The notes: generated by a model not told the origin, from the sequence alone. A stretch of DNA of 54,587 nucleotides from an uncultured Verrucomicrobiota bacterium (GCA_903848465.1 CAINGK010000194.1:1-54587), one strand, 5' to 3'. Positions 19,408-28,837 are shown, numbered from the stretch's first letter. Program-made: numbers and translations.

Positions 19408-22272
19408 TCAAGGCTGCACCGCCTGGAGCCGGACAAAGCCCCGGAAAGCTGGGGGAGTCAGTTGTAACACAGCACTCAGGGTGTCTGCTGGAGTACCAGT
19501 CGCAATGACCTGCTGCGATGCCGCAGTCACAGCACTCCAGTGAATGAGATCCTGACTGAACTGCAACTGGAGGGTCACGTCCCCGGCCCAATGCGAGCGC
19601 TGGTATCCCACGGTCATGACGGGACCACCCGGCGCGGACGCTTGCACACTGAGCTGCGGCAGTGCGGCTGCCGCTGGTGCGTTGGAATTAAGTCCCTCTG
19701 CATATTTCAGAAGGTTGGGGACCCCGTCTCCCAGATAGCTGGCCGTGCCCCCCACCCGATTGGGTTGTGCCATTTCCGCTGTGGTGAAGTTTTCCGCCTG
19801 CCAAAGCGCGTAAGAGGAAGGGTAGGCCTCGTAGGCTCCGATGTCATTGCGCAGACGAAACATGGCACCGCTGTAGTCCTGCAGCGGCCCTAGAGTGAGG
19901 CCAGCGTTGATCAACGGGCTGCCAGCAGTTGGTATCAGCCCGGACAGGTTCATTGAGCTTGATTGAAAACTACCCGTGTCGAATCCCAGTGACTGCCACT
20001 GGGCCAGGGAGCAGTTCTGCGCGACAGCCCCGTTGTTGTATTGATACACCAAGGTGTTGCCGCCCAGTGAGTAGGCGTTGTGACTCATTTGAATGTTGTC
20101 GGTGCTTTGTAGATTGCTGAAGACATTCGCCTGCACGGGAGTGCTAGGCATGAGGACGAGATTGTTTTGAAACACCAGCGAGAGGGGGCCGTTTCGCGTG
20201 AAGAGGGCGGACTGCGGCACGCCGCCCTGAATACCGGTGATCTGACGGGCGTCGAAGGTACAGCCTTGAATGTCCAGGCTGCCGCTGACGAGATTACTTC
20301 GCAGTTCACCGGAAACCCCGGCCACGACGTGGACGCAGTTGCGCTCCGTGAGCGTCCATGGCGAGGTTTGCCAGTTCAACGCATTGAAGTAGCAGCGATC
20401 CGCACTCACCTGGGAAGACACCGTAATACCGCCACAGGTCGTCTGTGAGACCATGAAGGATTTGGCCCCGTTATTGCCCTGAATGTTTCCGCTGCCAAAA
20501 TCACAGTTCTCGATTTCAATGAGGTCAAACTGCTGGGGCTCACCGACATTCCCGAGGTTGTGAATGAAATAGACCGGAAAGAGAGAAGTCATCGTTCCTT
20601 GAGACGAACCGATGAGGCCTGCATTGGCGACAGTTCGGCAATTATGGAATCGGTGGACGATCCCATAAGCCACGGGATCTGCGTTGAAAGAGACAAACAC
20701 CGTCTGCCCGCCAGGGCCGGCGTAGGGGGACCCCTGCTCACATTGCACGTTATCGACCAGCACATCGTCTCCATAACCACCCCACGTGATGGAAAAATTG
20801 TGCTTGGCACCCATGTAGAGGTAGCAATGTCTGACGACGGCAATGCCGGGCGCAGAAGTGAACGCCAAGCAGGTGGTCCCCACAGGATCATTCGTGGCCG
20901 GATCGGCCAGACAGGTCTTGCCCGTGTATATGTCCTGAACATTAAGATTGGACGCGCCCAGCACCACAGATGCCCCATCAGGAAAGGCGTAGCTTCTTTC
21001 GTAACGCTTCCCGTCCACCCTTGGATCCGTATTGCCCAAGGGATGCACATAGAGGGTGGTCCCGTCCGTCCAGAATGATCCCGGTGTGCTGGAGAGAGCG
21101 GCAGACACGGCGGAAAAGCTCGAGCCCAGCGGATGGTTCATGAACTTGTCGTCCTCCCACAGCACGATGTTCGGCTGAGAATCGGTGATGGCATAGACAT
21201 TCGCGGTGCCCGTCGGCGTCCAACTGCCTGAGTAAAGCGAGCGATAACTTTTGAGGACAATCCACTGCTGGCCCGTCGCAGCCCGAACGTTCAGCCCTGA
21301 GGTGCGCAGGGCGAGATCAAGGCCACCCAGGTCCAAGGCCTGCCCGGAGGTGTCGATGATGAGCGTGTCCCCGTTAGCATAATTGTCAGCGGGCAACATG
21401 CCGGTGTAATTGCTTTCATCATTGATCTTGGCCACTGATTTCCAGGCGGTCGCCGGGGTGGTGCCATCGGCGGCATCATTACCGTTCAACGCATTGCAGT
21501 ACCAGGTCAACCCCGTGATCGGCTCTAGCAGGTCTGCGGGGTAGGCGACATCAGAAAAGTCAGCCTGAGTGAAAGAGTACACTGAGACCCCTCCCATGCG
21601 CCCCTGAAGCACGGTGCCAACACCCACCGCCCCGACTGTCACTTGCCCAAGGCTGGCCACGCCGAGTTGACCGTTGTTGATGGGCCCCCAGGACTGCATG
21701 GGCTGGCCGGGCAGTTTGAAGTAAAAGCGCACATCCCCCGTGGTGCCTTGTTTGAGATTGACGGCAATGCCAAGAAAAACCCATCGATTGACAAAAGCGG
21801 GACCGCCAGAGGCGAACGAATTGTACCGAATACCTCCCCCGAGACTACCATTGGTGATGGAAATGGTCGGCCCAGGATTGCCGTAAATATCACAAACGTT
21901 CAGCAGATCCTTGTCGCTGCCCTGAATGGATTTGATCATGAACCAAGCACCGACAAACACTTTCTGCAGTATCTGAGTTGGCAGCACAAAGCAACCATAG
22001 GCAGATGCAGGATCACCCCGAAGGTCCGCGCTCGCAGCCGGACTTCCGGCCAGCCGCGGCCCGCCGGCACGCTGCGCCAGCGTGCCGACCACGCTGGCAA
22101 AGTTGGTCCCTGGAGACGCGGCGGTAAGCGCCCCAGTGGGGGCAAACATTTCCCGCTGCAGAAGAGTCATGTCCGCCTGCAACCGACCGCCGAAACCTAA
22201 GCAGCAGACCAGCACCACCCATCTAAGGGTGGAACCAAGAACTGAGTTGCATGTTGGTGTTATTCCTGACAT
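19408..22272 (-). CDS. Large secreted beta-helix protein with Verrucomicrobiota-type C-terminal region
   Basis: A 954-residue protein. Signal peptide MSGITPTCNSVLGSTLRWVV followed by LVCCLGFGGRLQA. Residues ~60-260 look like a concanavalin/LamG-type jelly-roll. WYCNALNGNDAADGTTPATA at ~265 is the usual opening of right-handed parallel beta-helix proteins (polysaccharide lyase-like, DUF1565/Pbl repeats). Strand repeats then run to ~820, ending with SPLINAGL and NDIGAYEA, which close such helices. A third part contains YLGDGVPNLLKYAEGLNSNA and a Trp-rich sheet ending RGFVRLQAV, a C-terminal module seen in exported Verrucomicrobiota proteins. Possible roles are binding, trimming or anchoring of the polysaccharide made by the surrounding genes; no catalytic residues could be assigned. 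Confidence 0.8.
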   Translation of the reverse strand: MSGITPTCNSVLGSTLRWVVLVCCLGFGGRLQADMTLLQREMFAPTGALTAASPGTNFASVVGTLAQRAGGPRLAGSPAASADLRGDPASAYGCFVLPTQILQKVFVGAWFMIKSIQGSDKDLLNVCDIYGNPGPTISITNGSLGGGIRYNSFASGGPAFVNRWVFLGIAVNLKQGTTGDVRFYFKLPGQPMQSWGPINNGQLGVASLGQVTVGAVGVGTVLQGRMGGVSVYSFTQADFSDVAYPADLLEPITGLTWYCNALNGNDAADGTTPATAWKSVAKINDESNYTGMLPADNYANGDTLIIDTSGQALDLGGLDLALRTSGLNVRAATGQQWIVLKSYRSLYSGSWTPTGTANVYAITDSQPNIVLWEDDKFMNHPLGSSFSAVSAALSSTPGSFWTDGTTLYVHPLGNTDPRVDGKRYERSYAFPDGASVVLGASNLNVQDIYTGKTCLADPATNDPVGTTCLAFTSAPGIAVVRHCYLYMGAKHNFSITWGGYGDDVLVDNVQCEQGSPYAGPGGQTVFVSFNADPVAYGIVHRFHNCRTVANAGLIGSSQGTMTSLFPVYFIHNLGNVGEPQQFDLIEIENCDFGSGNIQGNNGAKSFMVSQTTCGGITVSSQVSADRCYFNALNWQTSPWTLTERNCVHVVAGVSGELRSNLVSGSLDIQGCTFDARQITGIQGGVPQSALFTRNGPLSLVFQNNLVLMPSTPVQANVFSNLQSTDNIQMSHNAYSLGGNTLVYQYNNGAVAQNCSLAQWQSLGFDTGSFQSSSMNLSGLIPTAGSPLINAGLTLGPLQDYSGAMFRLRNDIGAYEAYPSSYALWQAENFTTAEMAQPNRVGGTASYLGDGVPNLLKYAEGLNSNAPAAAALPQLSVQASAPGGPVMTVGYQRSHWAGDVTLQLQFSQDLIHWSAVTAASQQVIATGTPADTLSAVLQLTPPAFRGFVRLQAVQP

Positions 22273-22362
22273 CACGAAATATTTGTAGAATCTTTGCGCC
22301 AAGCACCCAGAGGCATCATGCCCGTAATTCAGATGCTGTGAATTCAACAGTGTTCAAACCGA

Positions 22363-23457
22363 TCAAACAAACAGCCGCTTCAACGCGGTAATTCTACTCT
22401 CGAAGCAGCGGAAGCTCAGCCATGAAACCAATCCACTTGAAACAAAAAAAACAAGTAGGTTGGACCAGTCATTGAGCGGGAGCATGTTCGTGTAATGATA
22501 GCAGGAAGGATGAAACACATACAGACCGTAACTGACCTTGCCACACCATCTCAAAGGACGGTTCATCCAAAGGCTTGCCAAGCGATTGGGAATTCTCGAC
22601 GGACAGGCGACTAGTCCGAGCAAGCCACCATAGGCAAGTGCGACCAAAGAAAACTTGACCGTCATCATCTCCTTGAACCCGCGTCCGCTCGCCAGCACCC
22701 AGCAAAGTACCGCTATTCCACCAAAAACGGCAAGCGCAACAAGCATCTGGTGCCGACAGGCCGCAAGGCCGCCGGGCCGAAATTCGAGCCAAGCGAGAAA
22801 CGCTCCGACGGCAAAACCATCCAGCCGACAGGGAGTGAAAAAAAAGACTTCATAGCCCGCTCTTATCATACACTCGCGAGTGAGGATCGAAACCAACAAC
22901 ACGGCAAGTGCCACCCATCCCAGACGTTGGGGTGCCACCAAATAAATCACCACGGGCCAGACCAGATAGAAATGTTCTTCAACCGCCAAGGACCAAAAGT
23001 GAGACAGTCCAATCATGGTCGAACTGACAAAGGTCAGCCGGATGTTTTCCGCATAGAGCAACAGCCACCATGGACTCACATGCTCCACCATGTGGTAGGA
23101 GGATGAAAGGATGAGCAGCCAGACAATCACAAAACCGTAATACAATGGGAAGATGCGCAGGGCTCTTCTAGCATAAAAATTTCGAAAATAGTTACGACTA
23201 GAACGCGAACGCAGGAGAATTCGAGTAATCAAAAATCCCGACAGGACAAAGAACAAATCTACCCCCGTCTGTCCGATGGTTGCGAACTTTCCGGCTGATT
23301 CCAGAAATGCTCCGCGCGGTGCAGTGGATCTCTGAAACCAATGGAAGACCATGATCATAATGGCCGCCATGCCCCGAAGCCCGTCAAGCGCTGGTATGTG
23401 CCCCGGCAGTGACTCACCCACATTGGTTGAATGACTAACTATGCTCTTTGGGATCAT
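22363..23457 (-). CDS. Acyltransferase 3 family membrane protein
   Basis: A 364-residue polytopic protein. It opens HIPALDGLRGMAAIMIMVFH, the classic Acyl_transf_3 start with R in helix 1 and conserved His, then GQTGVDLFFVLSGFLITRIL (VDxFFVLSGF motif), ARRALRIFPLYYGFVIVWL (R-R-x-x-R-I-x-P) and HFWSLAVEEHFYLVWPVVIY (SLxVEEQFY motif). About ten helices are expected. Family members transfer acetyl or longer acyl groups onto sugars of exported glycans, using cytoplasmic acyl-CoA. Which sugar is modified here cannot be told. Confidence 0.92.
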   Translation of the reverse strand: MIPKSIVSHSTNVGESLPGHIPALDGLRGMAAIMIMVFHWFQRSTAPRGAFLESAGKFATIGQTGVDLFFVLSGFLITRILLRSRSSRNYFRNFYARRALRIFPLYYGFVIVWLLILSSSYHMVEHVSPWWLLLYAENIRLTFVSSTMIGLSHFWSLAVEEHFYLVWPVVIYLVAPQRLGWVALAVLLVSILTRECMIRAGYEVFFFTPCRLDGFAVGAFLAWLEFRPGGLAACRHQMLVALAVFGGIAVLCWVLASGRGFKEMMTVKFSLVALAYGGLLGLVACPSRIPNRLASLWMNRPLRWCGKVSYGLYVFHPSCYHYTNMLPLNDWSNLLVFFVSSGLVSWLSFRCFESRITALKRLFV

Positions 23458-23494
23458 TTTTGGCCTACCGTATTCAAAGGTTGTCTTTGGCTAT

Positions 23495-24421
23495 TCAGCG
23501 CTGATCGACGCGGGCATCAAATGACTGCTCCAGCGCTTCGCGCGTGTTGAGAGGATAGCGGGCGAGCCGCATCCAGGCAAAATAGGTTTTCCAAGGAACG
23601 GGAGCGCGGTGGCGAAGGCAGTCAAAGACCCTGTCAATAGCACTCCACCACCAGAGCGGCTCACGAACCACCCAGGACGGCCCCTCACTCCAAGCGTAGC
23701 AAAACTGCCGCCAGAGGCGGAACAGCAGCACGACCGGAATCCACGGCCAGGGGCAGCGCATCCAGACACTCCACATTTCGTTGCGTGCGTTGAATTGATG
23801 AGTGCGCCACTCGTCACGATTCACCGGAGAAAAGTGGTGACGGATGACCATGGATGGCTCAAACCAGACGGCGGCACCGAGCGCATAACACTGCAGGGCG
23901 TAATCCGGCTCTTCATAGCTGTGCTCAAAACAAGGCGGGTAACCGGCGGCGCGAAGATAGGTGGAACGGCGCATGGCTGCCGCGCCGTTGGGATAGGCGG
24001 AGACGTAGTGACCGGCCGTCTGCGGTGTCTTGTCGGGCGGGAGAAAAACACCACCATCCCGCAACTCAGGGAATGTCATCACCGCCACCTCCGGACGAGC
24101 CGCAAAAGCGAGGCTTAAATGGTAGAGAAAGTCATTTTCCACCGGATAGCTGTCGTCATCGAGACTGAGCACGAGAGCCCCTGACGCCTGCCGCAACATG
24201 CAATCGCGGGAAGGAACAGATCCGAGACCTGGCTCATTGACCCAGACACGGCACTGCGGGAACTCCCGCCGCAGCATTTCGGCGGTGCCATCCGAGCAGC
24301 CGTCTGCCGTGACCAGTATCTCGTCTGCCGGCGGTTCCAACTGTTGCAAGCGGGTCAGCGTCCGCCGCAGATCTTCGCAGCGGTTGCGCGTGGTGATCAT
24401 GATGGACACGGCTTCATTCAT
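23495..24421 (-). CDS. Glycosyltransferase family 2
   Basis: A 308-residue GT-A enzyme. VSIMITTRNRCEDLRRTLTR and EILVTADGCSDGTAEMLRRE form the nucleotide-binding half; LVLSLDDDSYPVENDFL carries the metal-binding DDD; FEHSYEEPDYALQCYALG with the ED/EE pair is the acceptor-side catalytic region. The C-terminal WWWSAIDRVFDCLRHR and surrounding aromatic segments may lie on the membrane. The frame extends to a TTG at 24448; ATG at 24421 (MNEAVSIMITT) fits the family start better. Donor unknown. Confidence 0.88.
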   Translation of the reverse strand: MNEAVSIMITTRNRCEDLRRTLTRLQQLEPPADEILVTADGCSDGTAEMLRREFPQCRVWVNEPGLGSVPSRDCMLRQASGALVLSLDDDSYPVENDFLYHLSLAFAARPEVAVMTFPELRDGGVFLPPDKTPQTAGHYVSAYPNGAAAMRRSTYLRAAGYPPCFEHSYEEPDYALQCYALGAAVWFEPSMVIRHHFSPVNRDEWRTHQFNARNEMWSVWMRCPWPWIPVVLLFRLWRQFCYAWSEGPSWVVREPLWWWSAIDRVFDCLRHRAPVPWKTYFAWMRLARYPLNTREALEQSFDARVDQR

Positions 24422-24487
24422 GCAGGAACGATGTGCGGGTGCAGACAATGATCAGAGCGGTTTCCTGGCCTTCATCACCATGGTCAT

Positions 24488-25087
24488 TCACAACCAAGGC
24501 AAGCGCCCAACCCCTTTGAATGACAAGTCTTCAAATCCTGCCTCAGAGAGCAGCCGTCCCAGGGACTTGCGGCTCCACAACTTGATGTGCCCGCCGTCCC
24601 ACAGCGGGTCCGCATGGGTGTCCCACTTACCGGCGAGCGAGAGGAGCAGATTTTTCACGTATCCGTGATAAGGGGTGGAACAGATAAGAGAACCTCCAGG
24701 CTTTAATGCCATGAAACATCCACGTGCCCAAGCGCGCGGAGCATAAAGGTGCTCCACCACCTCAGTGCTGATCACCAAATCAAAAGGAGCCTCGTTGAGC
24801 TGGTTCAGAACGTCTTCATCCGCAGCCATCAGTTCGAACCTGCCGGAAGGATGATTTTGGCGGGCGATTGCGATGCCTTGCTCGCTCAGATCCAGGCCAA
24901 CAACCTGACATCCGCGTTTAATAAACTCGCCGCAAGCGGCCCCATTGCCGCAACCGACATCAAGGATCCTGGCACCGGGTTGCAAGCCGCTGGCGAAGGC
25001 CAGAACCTGAGGCATGAAGTGCGCATGCATGTGCGAACCCTCCGCTTTGGAGTAACCAAAATCCTGGTAGTTGAGTTCGTGTGCCAT
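24488..25087 (-). CDS. SAM-dependent methyltransferase (UbiG/Methyltransf_23-like), probably shortened by a nonsense TGA
   Basis: A 199-residue protein. MAHELNYQDFGYSKAEGSHM is the typical start of a glycan-cluster methyltransferase. Motif I is RILDVGCGNGAACGEFIKRG, motif II ISTEVVEHLYAPRAW, motif III LKPGGSLICSTPYHGYVKNL, and DPLWDGGHIKLWSRKSLGRL follows. The ATG at 25087 fits this better than the upstream frame start at 25249. The family usually ends GVGRLPWLW-KSMVLVARKP. Here the codon after GVGRLPWL is TGA (24490-24488), then the same frame reads MTMVMKARKPL to a second TGA at 24454-24452. TGA for TGG (Trp) would remove 12 conserved residues. The protein may still fold, as the core motifs are intact. 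Confidence 0.82.
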   Translation of the reverse strand: MAHELNYQDFGYSKAEGSHMHAHFMPQVLAFASGLQPGARILDVGCGNGAACGEFIKRGCQVVGLDLSEQGIAIARQNHPSGRFELMAADEDVLNQLNEAPFDLVISTEVVEHLYAPRAWARGCFMALKPGGSLICSTPYHGYVKNLLLSLAGKWDTHADPLWDGGHIKLWSRKSLGRLLSEAGFEDLSFKGVGRLPWL

Positions 25088-25131
25088 GGGAGAAATAGAG
25101 GAAAATGATCGAATGCAAAAATCGGAAAAAG

Positions 25132-26151
25132 TCAGAGCGGAAAAAGCGGGGTGAGACACTTGAAACGCCGCCCTTGAACAACCAACAAAAGAGACACTGC
25201 CAAAGCTGTGCCCCCCACGGCAAGGTCTGTTTGGATTGAGGCTACCCAATCCATTTTTTTAGCGATGACCTGAAGGCATTCGACCACCGCCACATGGGTT
25301 AAATAGAGACTGAAACTCACCGCTCCGGCAGCCGTCACGAGAACTGGATCAACGAACGAAAGTCTGTTCTGCGCCACGATCCATAGAAAAAGACCTCCGA
25401 GACAATGCAAGTTTGCAAACATCCCCCCAAATTGCAGTAAAACTCCAACCAAGAGAAATCCCCCCCCTCCAACCCAGGCTGTAGCGGATCCAGGCAAGGA
25501 TGGCAAAAGTGCCGCCGCAGCCCCTCCATAAAACACTGCGGGCAATGCAGCCCAGCTCATGCCCACGAAGTAAGTAAGAGGGTGTTCAACGGCATCCATC
25601 GCGACCGGACACGGCACTGCACTGAAAATAAGGCCGACCAAAAAAAACAGGGCTCCCCAGATGCGAAGTTGTCGGACCGGCGAGTGCGAATAAATGAGCC
25701 TGGCCGGGTAAACAATCAGGGTGACGAAGAATGCAAAGGGAAGAAACCACAGGTGATGCGCCGTGCCTGTCAGCAGTGTCGCCGGACTCAATACAATGGG
25801 CTGGGAGCCACTCGTGACGATCTGGTGTTTGAGAAAACGCAGTCCCAGATAGACCAGCGACCACAGCAGAAAAGGCACGTAGAGCCTGTTAAACCGGCGC
25901 ATTGCAAAGTGAGTCCAGCTATCATCAGCAGTATGCCGAAGATAATGGCTCAAGGTCAAGGAGACCATCGACACCGTAAAAAATGGGACAGCCACGCGAC
26001 AAATGGGAATCCAAGACTGGCCTGTGGCGGACTCTGCAGTATGAATCCAAAGAACCGCAACCGCCGATATGAAACGCGCCGCATCGATGCCGGCAAGACG
26101 CCCGACAGAAAGAGGAGGCTGCGGAAAATGATTATTTCCTTCTTGTGGCAC
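25132..26151 (-). CDS. Acyltransferase 3 family membrane protein (second copy in the locus)
   Basis: A 339-residue polytopic protein of the same broad family as 22363-23457 but divergent. RLAGIDAARFISAVAVLWIH gives the D-x-x-R-x-x-A-x-x-x-V-x-x-x-H helix-1 motif. RVAVPFFTVSMVSLTLSHYL, RRFNRLYVPFLLWSLVYLG and HHLWFLPFAFFVTLIVYPAR (HLWFLPxL motif) are diagnostic of the OafA/WcaH/YcfT side of the family. SFSLYLTHVAVVECLQ closes the helix bundle. It probably O-acylates a sugar of the exported glycan. Four bases separate its start from the preceding glycosyltransferase stop. Confidence 0.88.
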   Translation of the reverse strand: MPQEGNNHFPQPPLSVGRLAGIDAARFISAVAVLWIHTAESATGQSWIPICRVAVPFFTVSMVSLTLSHYLRHTADDSWTHFAMRRFNRLYVPFLLWSLVYLGLRFLKHQIVTSGSQPIVLSPATLLTGTAHHLWFLPFAFFVTLIVYPARLIYSHSPVRQLRIWGALFFLVGLIFSAVPCPVAMDAVEHPLTYFVGMSWAALPAVFYGGAAAALLPSLPGSATAWVGGGGFLLVGVLLQFGGMFANLHCLGGLFLWIVAQNRLSFVDPVLVTAAGAVSFSLYLTHVAVVECLQVIAKKMDWVASIQTDLAVGGTALAVSLLLVVQGRRFKCLTPLFPL

Positions 26152-26155
26152 CGTT

Positions 26156-27382
26156 TTACGACGTTGTTTCGACGATCTGTTTCAGGCACCCAATTAAATG
26201 CTCCCCATGGTTTTCCTGACTGAATTGGCGGGTTCGCAGCCTTGCCGCCTGGGATAACCGGTTCCGCAGAGCTCTGTCATGAATGATCAGTGAGATTTTT
26301 TCAGCGAGAGCTTTCGTGTCACTGGGTTCCACCACAAAACCGCTAATCCCATCCTGAACCACGTCGGCGCAGTAGGGGGAGCAGACGACCGGGATGCCAG
26401 CGGCCATGGCTTCCAAGATGACCATGCCGAAGGAGTCCGAGAGTGTGGGGAACACCAGAACATCAGCTTGGGCATATAATGCTGCAATCTCCCTGCGAGG
26501 CACACGCCCGAGAAAATTGATCAGGGAAGTTTCAGGCTGTTGCCGAACTAGTTCCGTGACCTCCCCAGCCGCCGTGAAGGTGGGCTGCACGCCGCCAGAA
26601 GGACGAGCTACGTGGTGGGAAGCCATGGCCAGATAGTGAATACCTTTGACAATCAGACAACTGCCCACAAACAAAACGTTGCCGGGCACGGGTTGATTTT
26701 CAACGGCGAAGGCTCCCTGCTGAATGCCATATGGGACGACATGGATTTTATCCCCTTCAAACAAGCCCTCTCGGATAATGTCCTCCTTCACCGCCAGGGT
26801 AGGAGCGAGCAGGTGGTCTGAGACGTCCACCGGCCCCCTGCGGGCCACGTTCGATTCGTTCAAGTAGGGGTAGGGCATGCTCGCCTCCCAGTGAGGAAAT
26901 TTCAGGTGCTCCTGCTGGTGTACCCGCCACAAGGAGGGGCGCACATAAAATTCAGTGACAACTGTGACCCCCTGTGAACGCGCATGCGCTAGAAAGGTGG
27001 GGGACCAGCCCATAGAGGAATAGATGAGTTTTGCACCCCGGAGACCAGCAGCCTCCATCAGCCAGCCGAGCGTACGGGATTTCGAGGAGCGGCCCATGGA
27101 TTCTACGAGAAAGTGGTCAATGCCCGAGGCCATGGGAAAGGTGCTAGTGAATGGAAGCACCTCCTCCGGCACGATCCGATGCTGCAAGCGCTGCATTGTG
27201 GTGCCCATCCCCGGCAGCCCCGTCAGCAGGGACGCCCCCCTTCCAAGCCCATGATTGCCACAGACGTCCGTATAAAACCCGGCAAGTATGCCAGCCTTCG
27301 CAAGTGCTAGCGGCACGGCGTAATCGTGGCGAGCACCGTTTTGGACGACAAGCACCTGGGGATCAGAGGGGCTTGATTTCAT
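26156..27382 (-). CDS. Glycosyltransferase family 4 (paralogue of 18114-19361)
   Basis: A 408-residue GT-B enzyme. The N-domain repeats the block VVQNGARHDYAVPLALAKAG then FYTDVCGNHGLGRG, shared with 18114-19361. The donor domain has HVVPYGIQQGAF, NVLFVGSCLIVKGIHYLAMA and FPTLSDSFGMVILEAMAAGI, where the first acidic residue of EX7E is Asp. This is the first gene after the 351-base gap, so a promoter for the left half of the cassette may lie just upstream. Substrates unknown. Confidence 0.9.
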   Translation of the reverse strand: MKSSPSDPQVLVVQNGARHDYAVPLALAKAGILAGFYTDVCGNHGLGRGASLLTGLPGMGTTMQRLQHRIVPEEVLPFTSTFPMASGIDHFLVESMGRSSKSRTLGWLMEAAGLRGAKLIYSSMGWSPTFLAHARSQGVTVVTEFYVRPSLWRVHQQEHLKFPHWEASMPYPYLNESNVARRGPVDVSDHLLAPTLAVKEDIIREGLFEGDKIHVVPYGIQQGAFAVENQPVPGNVLFVGSCLIVKGIHYLAMASHHVARPSGGVQPTFTAAGEVTELVRQQPETSLINFLGRVPRREIAALYAQADVLVFPTLSDSFGMVILEAMAAGIPVVCSPYCADVVQDGISGFVVEPSDTKALAEKISLIIHDRALRNRLSQAARLRTRQFSQENHGEHLIGCLKQIVETTS

Positions 27383-27733
27383 GCGTGTGTCCCCCCGCTT
27401 TCAAACAATTCCACGAATAACAAAGAGACAGCGACTGGGCAGCAACTGTTGGCTACCGATGGAATGCAGAACTGACGACAGGGAATAAGCGGCTTTACTT
27501 CCATGACATGACCTATTGCCATTGGGTAAGCGGAAGTTGAATAACCGTAAAATTGAGAAACATGAGAGGTTAAATAATAACTGAAGCCACCTATCTTGGG
27601 GCACACGACGAAATCAGCACAAAAGAAACAGCAAGCCGCATACCATCAGAAAAAGGGTGCGCAACGAATTTTTAAGCGAGCATCTCCACGTCGAAAAGCA
27701 CTAATTACGACAACAAGATAGTTTGAATCAGCA
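27383..27733. other. Longest gap inside the glycan locus, no gene seen
   Basis: About 350 AT-rich bases between two minus-strand glycosyltransferases that are otherwise in a tightly packed run. No recognisable domain, tRNA or terminal inverted repeat was found. A 75-codon minus-strand frame (27379-27606) lacks any coding character. It is a likely place for a promoter serving 26156-27382 and downstream genes, or a junction between two blocks of different origin, but I could not pick a convincing -35/-10 pair. Confidence 0.45.
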
Positions 27734-28837
27734 CTAACCGTTTTTAAGCCAATCAAGCCATTTCTCAGCTAAACGTTGATAAGAGAAATTCTCGTGATAG
27801 TGCTTTTGCAATCGCGAATGATCGAGAGTGCCCTGATTCAACCTGCTGCAGATGCGTTTGATGGCAGCAACAAAGGATCCGCTCTCTTTGGCCGAAACGA
27901 TTTCACAGTCAGCATTGGCGTAGTCTGGGATGCCCCCAGCGTCGAAAGCGACGAAGGGAACAGCACAAGCCATGGACTCCAGCAGCACCAGAGGAGCGCC
28001 TTCTGATCCGGTGGTCGGGAGAAGGGTGAGATCAAAGGAGGCCAGCAGATCAATGTAAGCCTGCCCCTCTGGGTAGGGACCATGGCAAAAAATCCGGTCC
28101 TCCCAGCCTTTTGAGCGAACGAGTTCCATGATCAAATGCTGCTCTGGGCCGCTCCCAAAGAGATGCAACTCGGCCAATGAGTCGCACAACTCTGGCCATT
28201 GATTAACCAGCCATAGTCCCCCTTTGTGAGGAACGAGACGACCGAAAAAAGCCGCCTTTGCCCGCCCCTGAGGAACCGTTTTGAACCCGGCCAGCGGGAG
28301 GTGTCCAGTGATCTCCAAAGGTTCAGGGAAGGCGGGGAGCACAGGGATGGGGCGGGACCAATGAAAGTGCCGACTGAAATGAGCCGCCACAGGAGAGGCT
28401 TGGGCTAGTACTTGATGAAATCCAGCTCTCACTGCCCAGCGGGAGTCTCTCCACCCACTGGACTCCCCGGACATGACCTCATGAAAGACCCGCCGACGGC
28501 AGGCCCCGCTACTGATGGCTGGCAGAAAGAGATTGAGCCCGGTGCCACAAGCTAAATACACGTCTGGACGCCATTCCCGTAGTGCGCGAATGAGCTTCAA
28601 TGGCGTCTGTAAAAGGCCGGGCTTTTGTGCTGCCGAAGATTCTCGACAGGTGAAAATTTGAAAATCCCCATAGGCAAGCAACGGGGCTGCACGCTGCTGT
28701 TCCGCACTTTCGAGAGCAGGACCGAGTGAATACAGACGCACTTGATGGCCGCCTTCCATCAAAGCGCGGGAGAGCCAGTGCAGATGAGTCTGCACCCCGC
28801 CGCGTCCTGAATACGTTCCAGCAAGCACTACTTTCAT
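27734..28837 (-). CDS. Glycosyltransferase family 4
   Basis: A 367-residue GT-B enzyme starting MKVVLAGTYSGRGGVQTHLH (glycine-rich acceptor loop). VYLACGTGLNLFLPAIS lies in the N-domain; KAAFFGRLVPHKGGLWLVNQ, ELHLFGSGPEQHLI and EX7E in TGSEGAPLVLLESMACAVPF form the donor domain. The ATG at 28837 overlaps the FkbM stop as TGATG, favouring it over the frame start at 28858. Its C-terminal ~64 residues from the EGAPLVLLE block have a 72% identical copy in the remnant at 29657-29884 (46 of 64 residues by hand count). The GT at 30854-31951 is a more distant relative. Confidence 0.9.
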   Translation of the reverse strand: MKVVLAGTYSGRGGVQTHLHWLSRALMEGGHQVRLYSLGPALESAEQQRAAPLLAYGDFQIFTCRESSAAQKPGLLQTPLKLIRALREWRPDVYLACGTGLNLFLPAISSGACRRRVFHEVMSGESSGWRDSRWAVRAGFHQVLAQASPVAAHFSRHFHWSRPIPVLPAFPEPLEITGHLPLAGFKTVPQGRAKAAFFGRLVPHKGGLWLVNQWPELCDSLAELHLFGSGPEQHLIMELVRSKGWEDRIFCHGPYPEGQAYIDLLASFDLTLLPTTGSEGAPLVLLESMACAVPFVAFDAGGIPDYANADCEIVSAKESGSFVAAIKRICSRLNQGTLDHSRLQKHYHENFSYQRLAEKWLDWLKNG

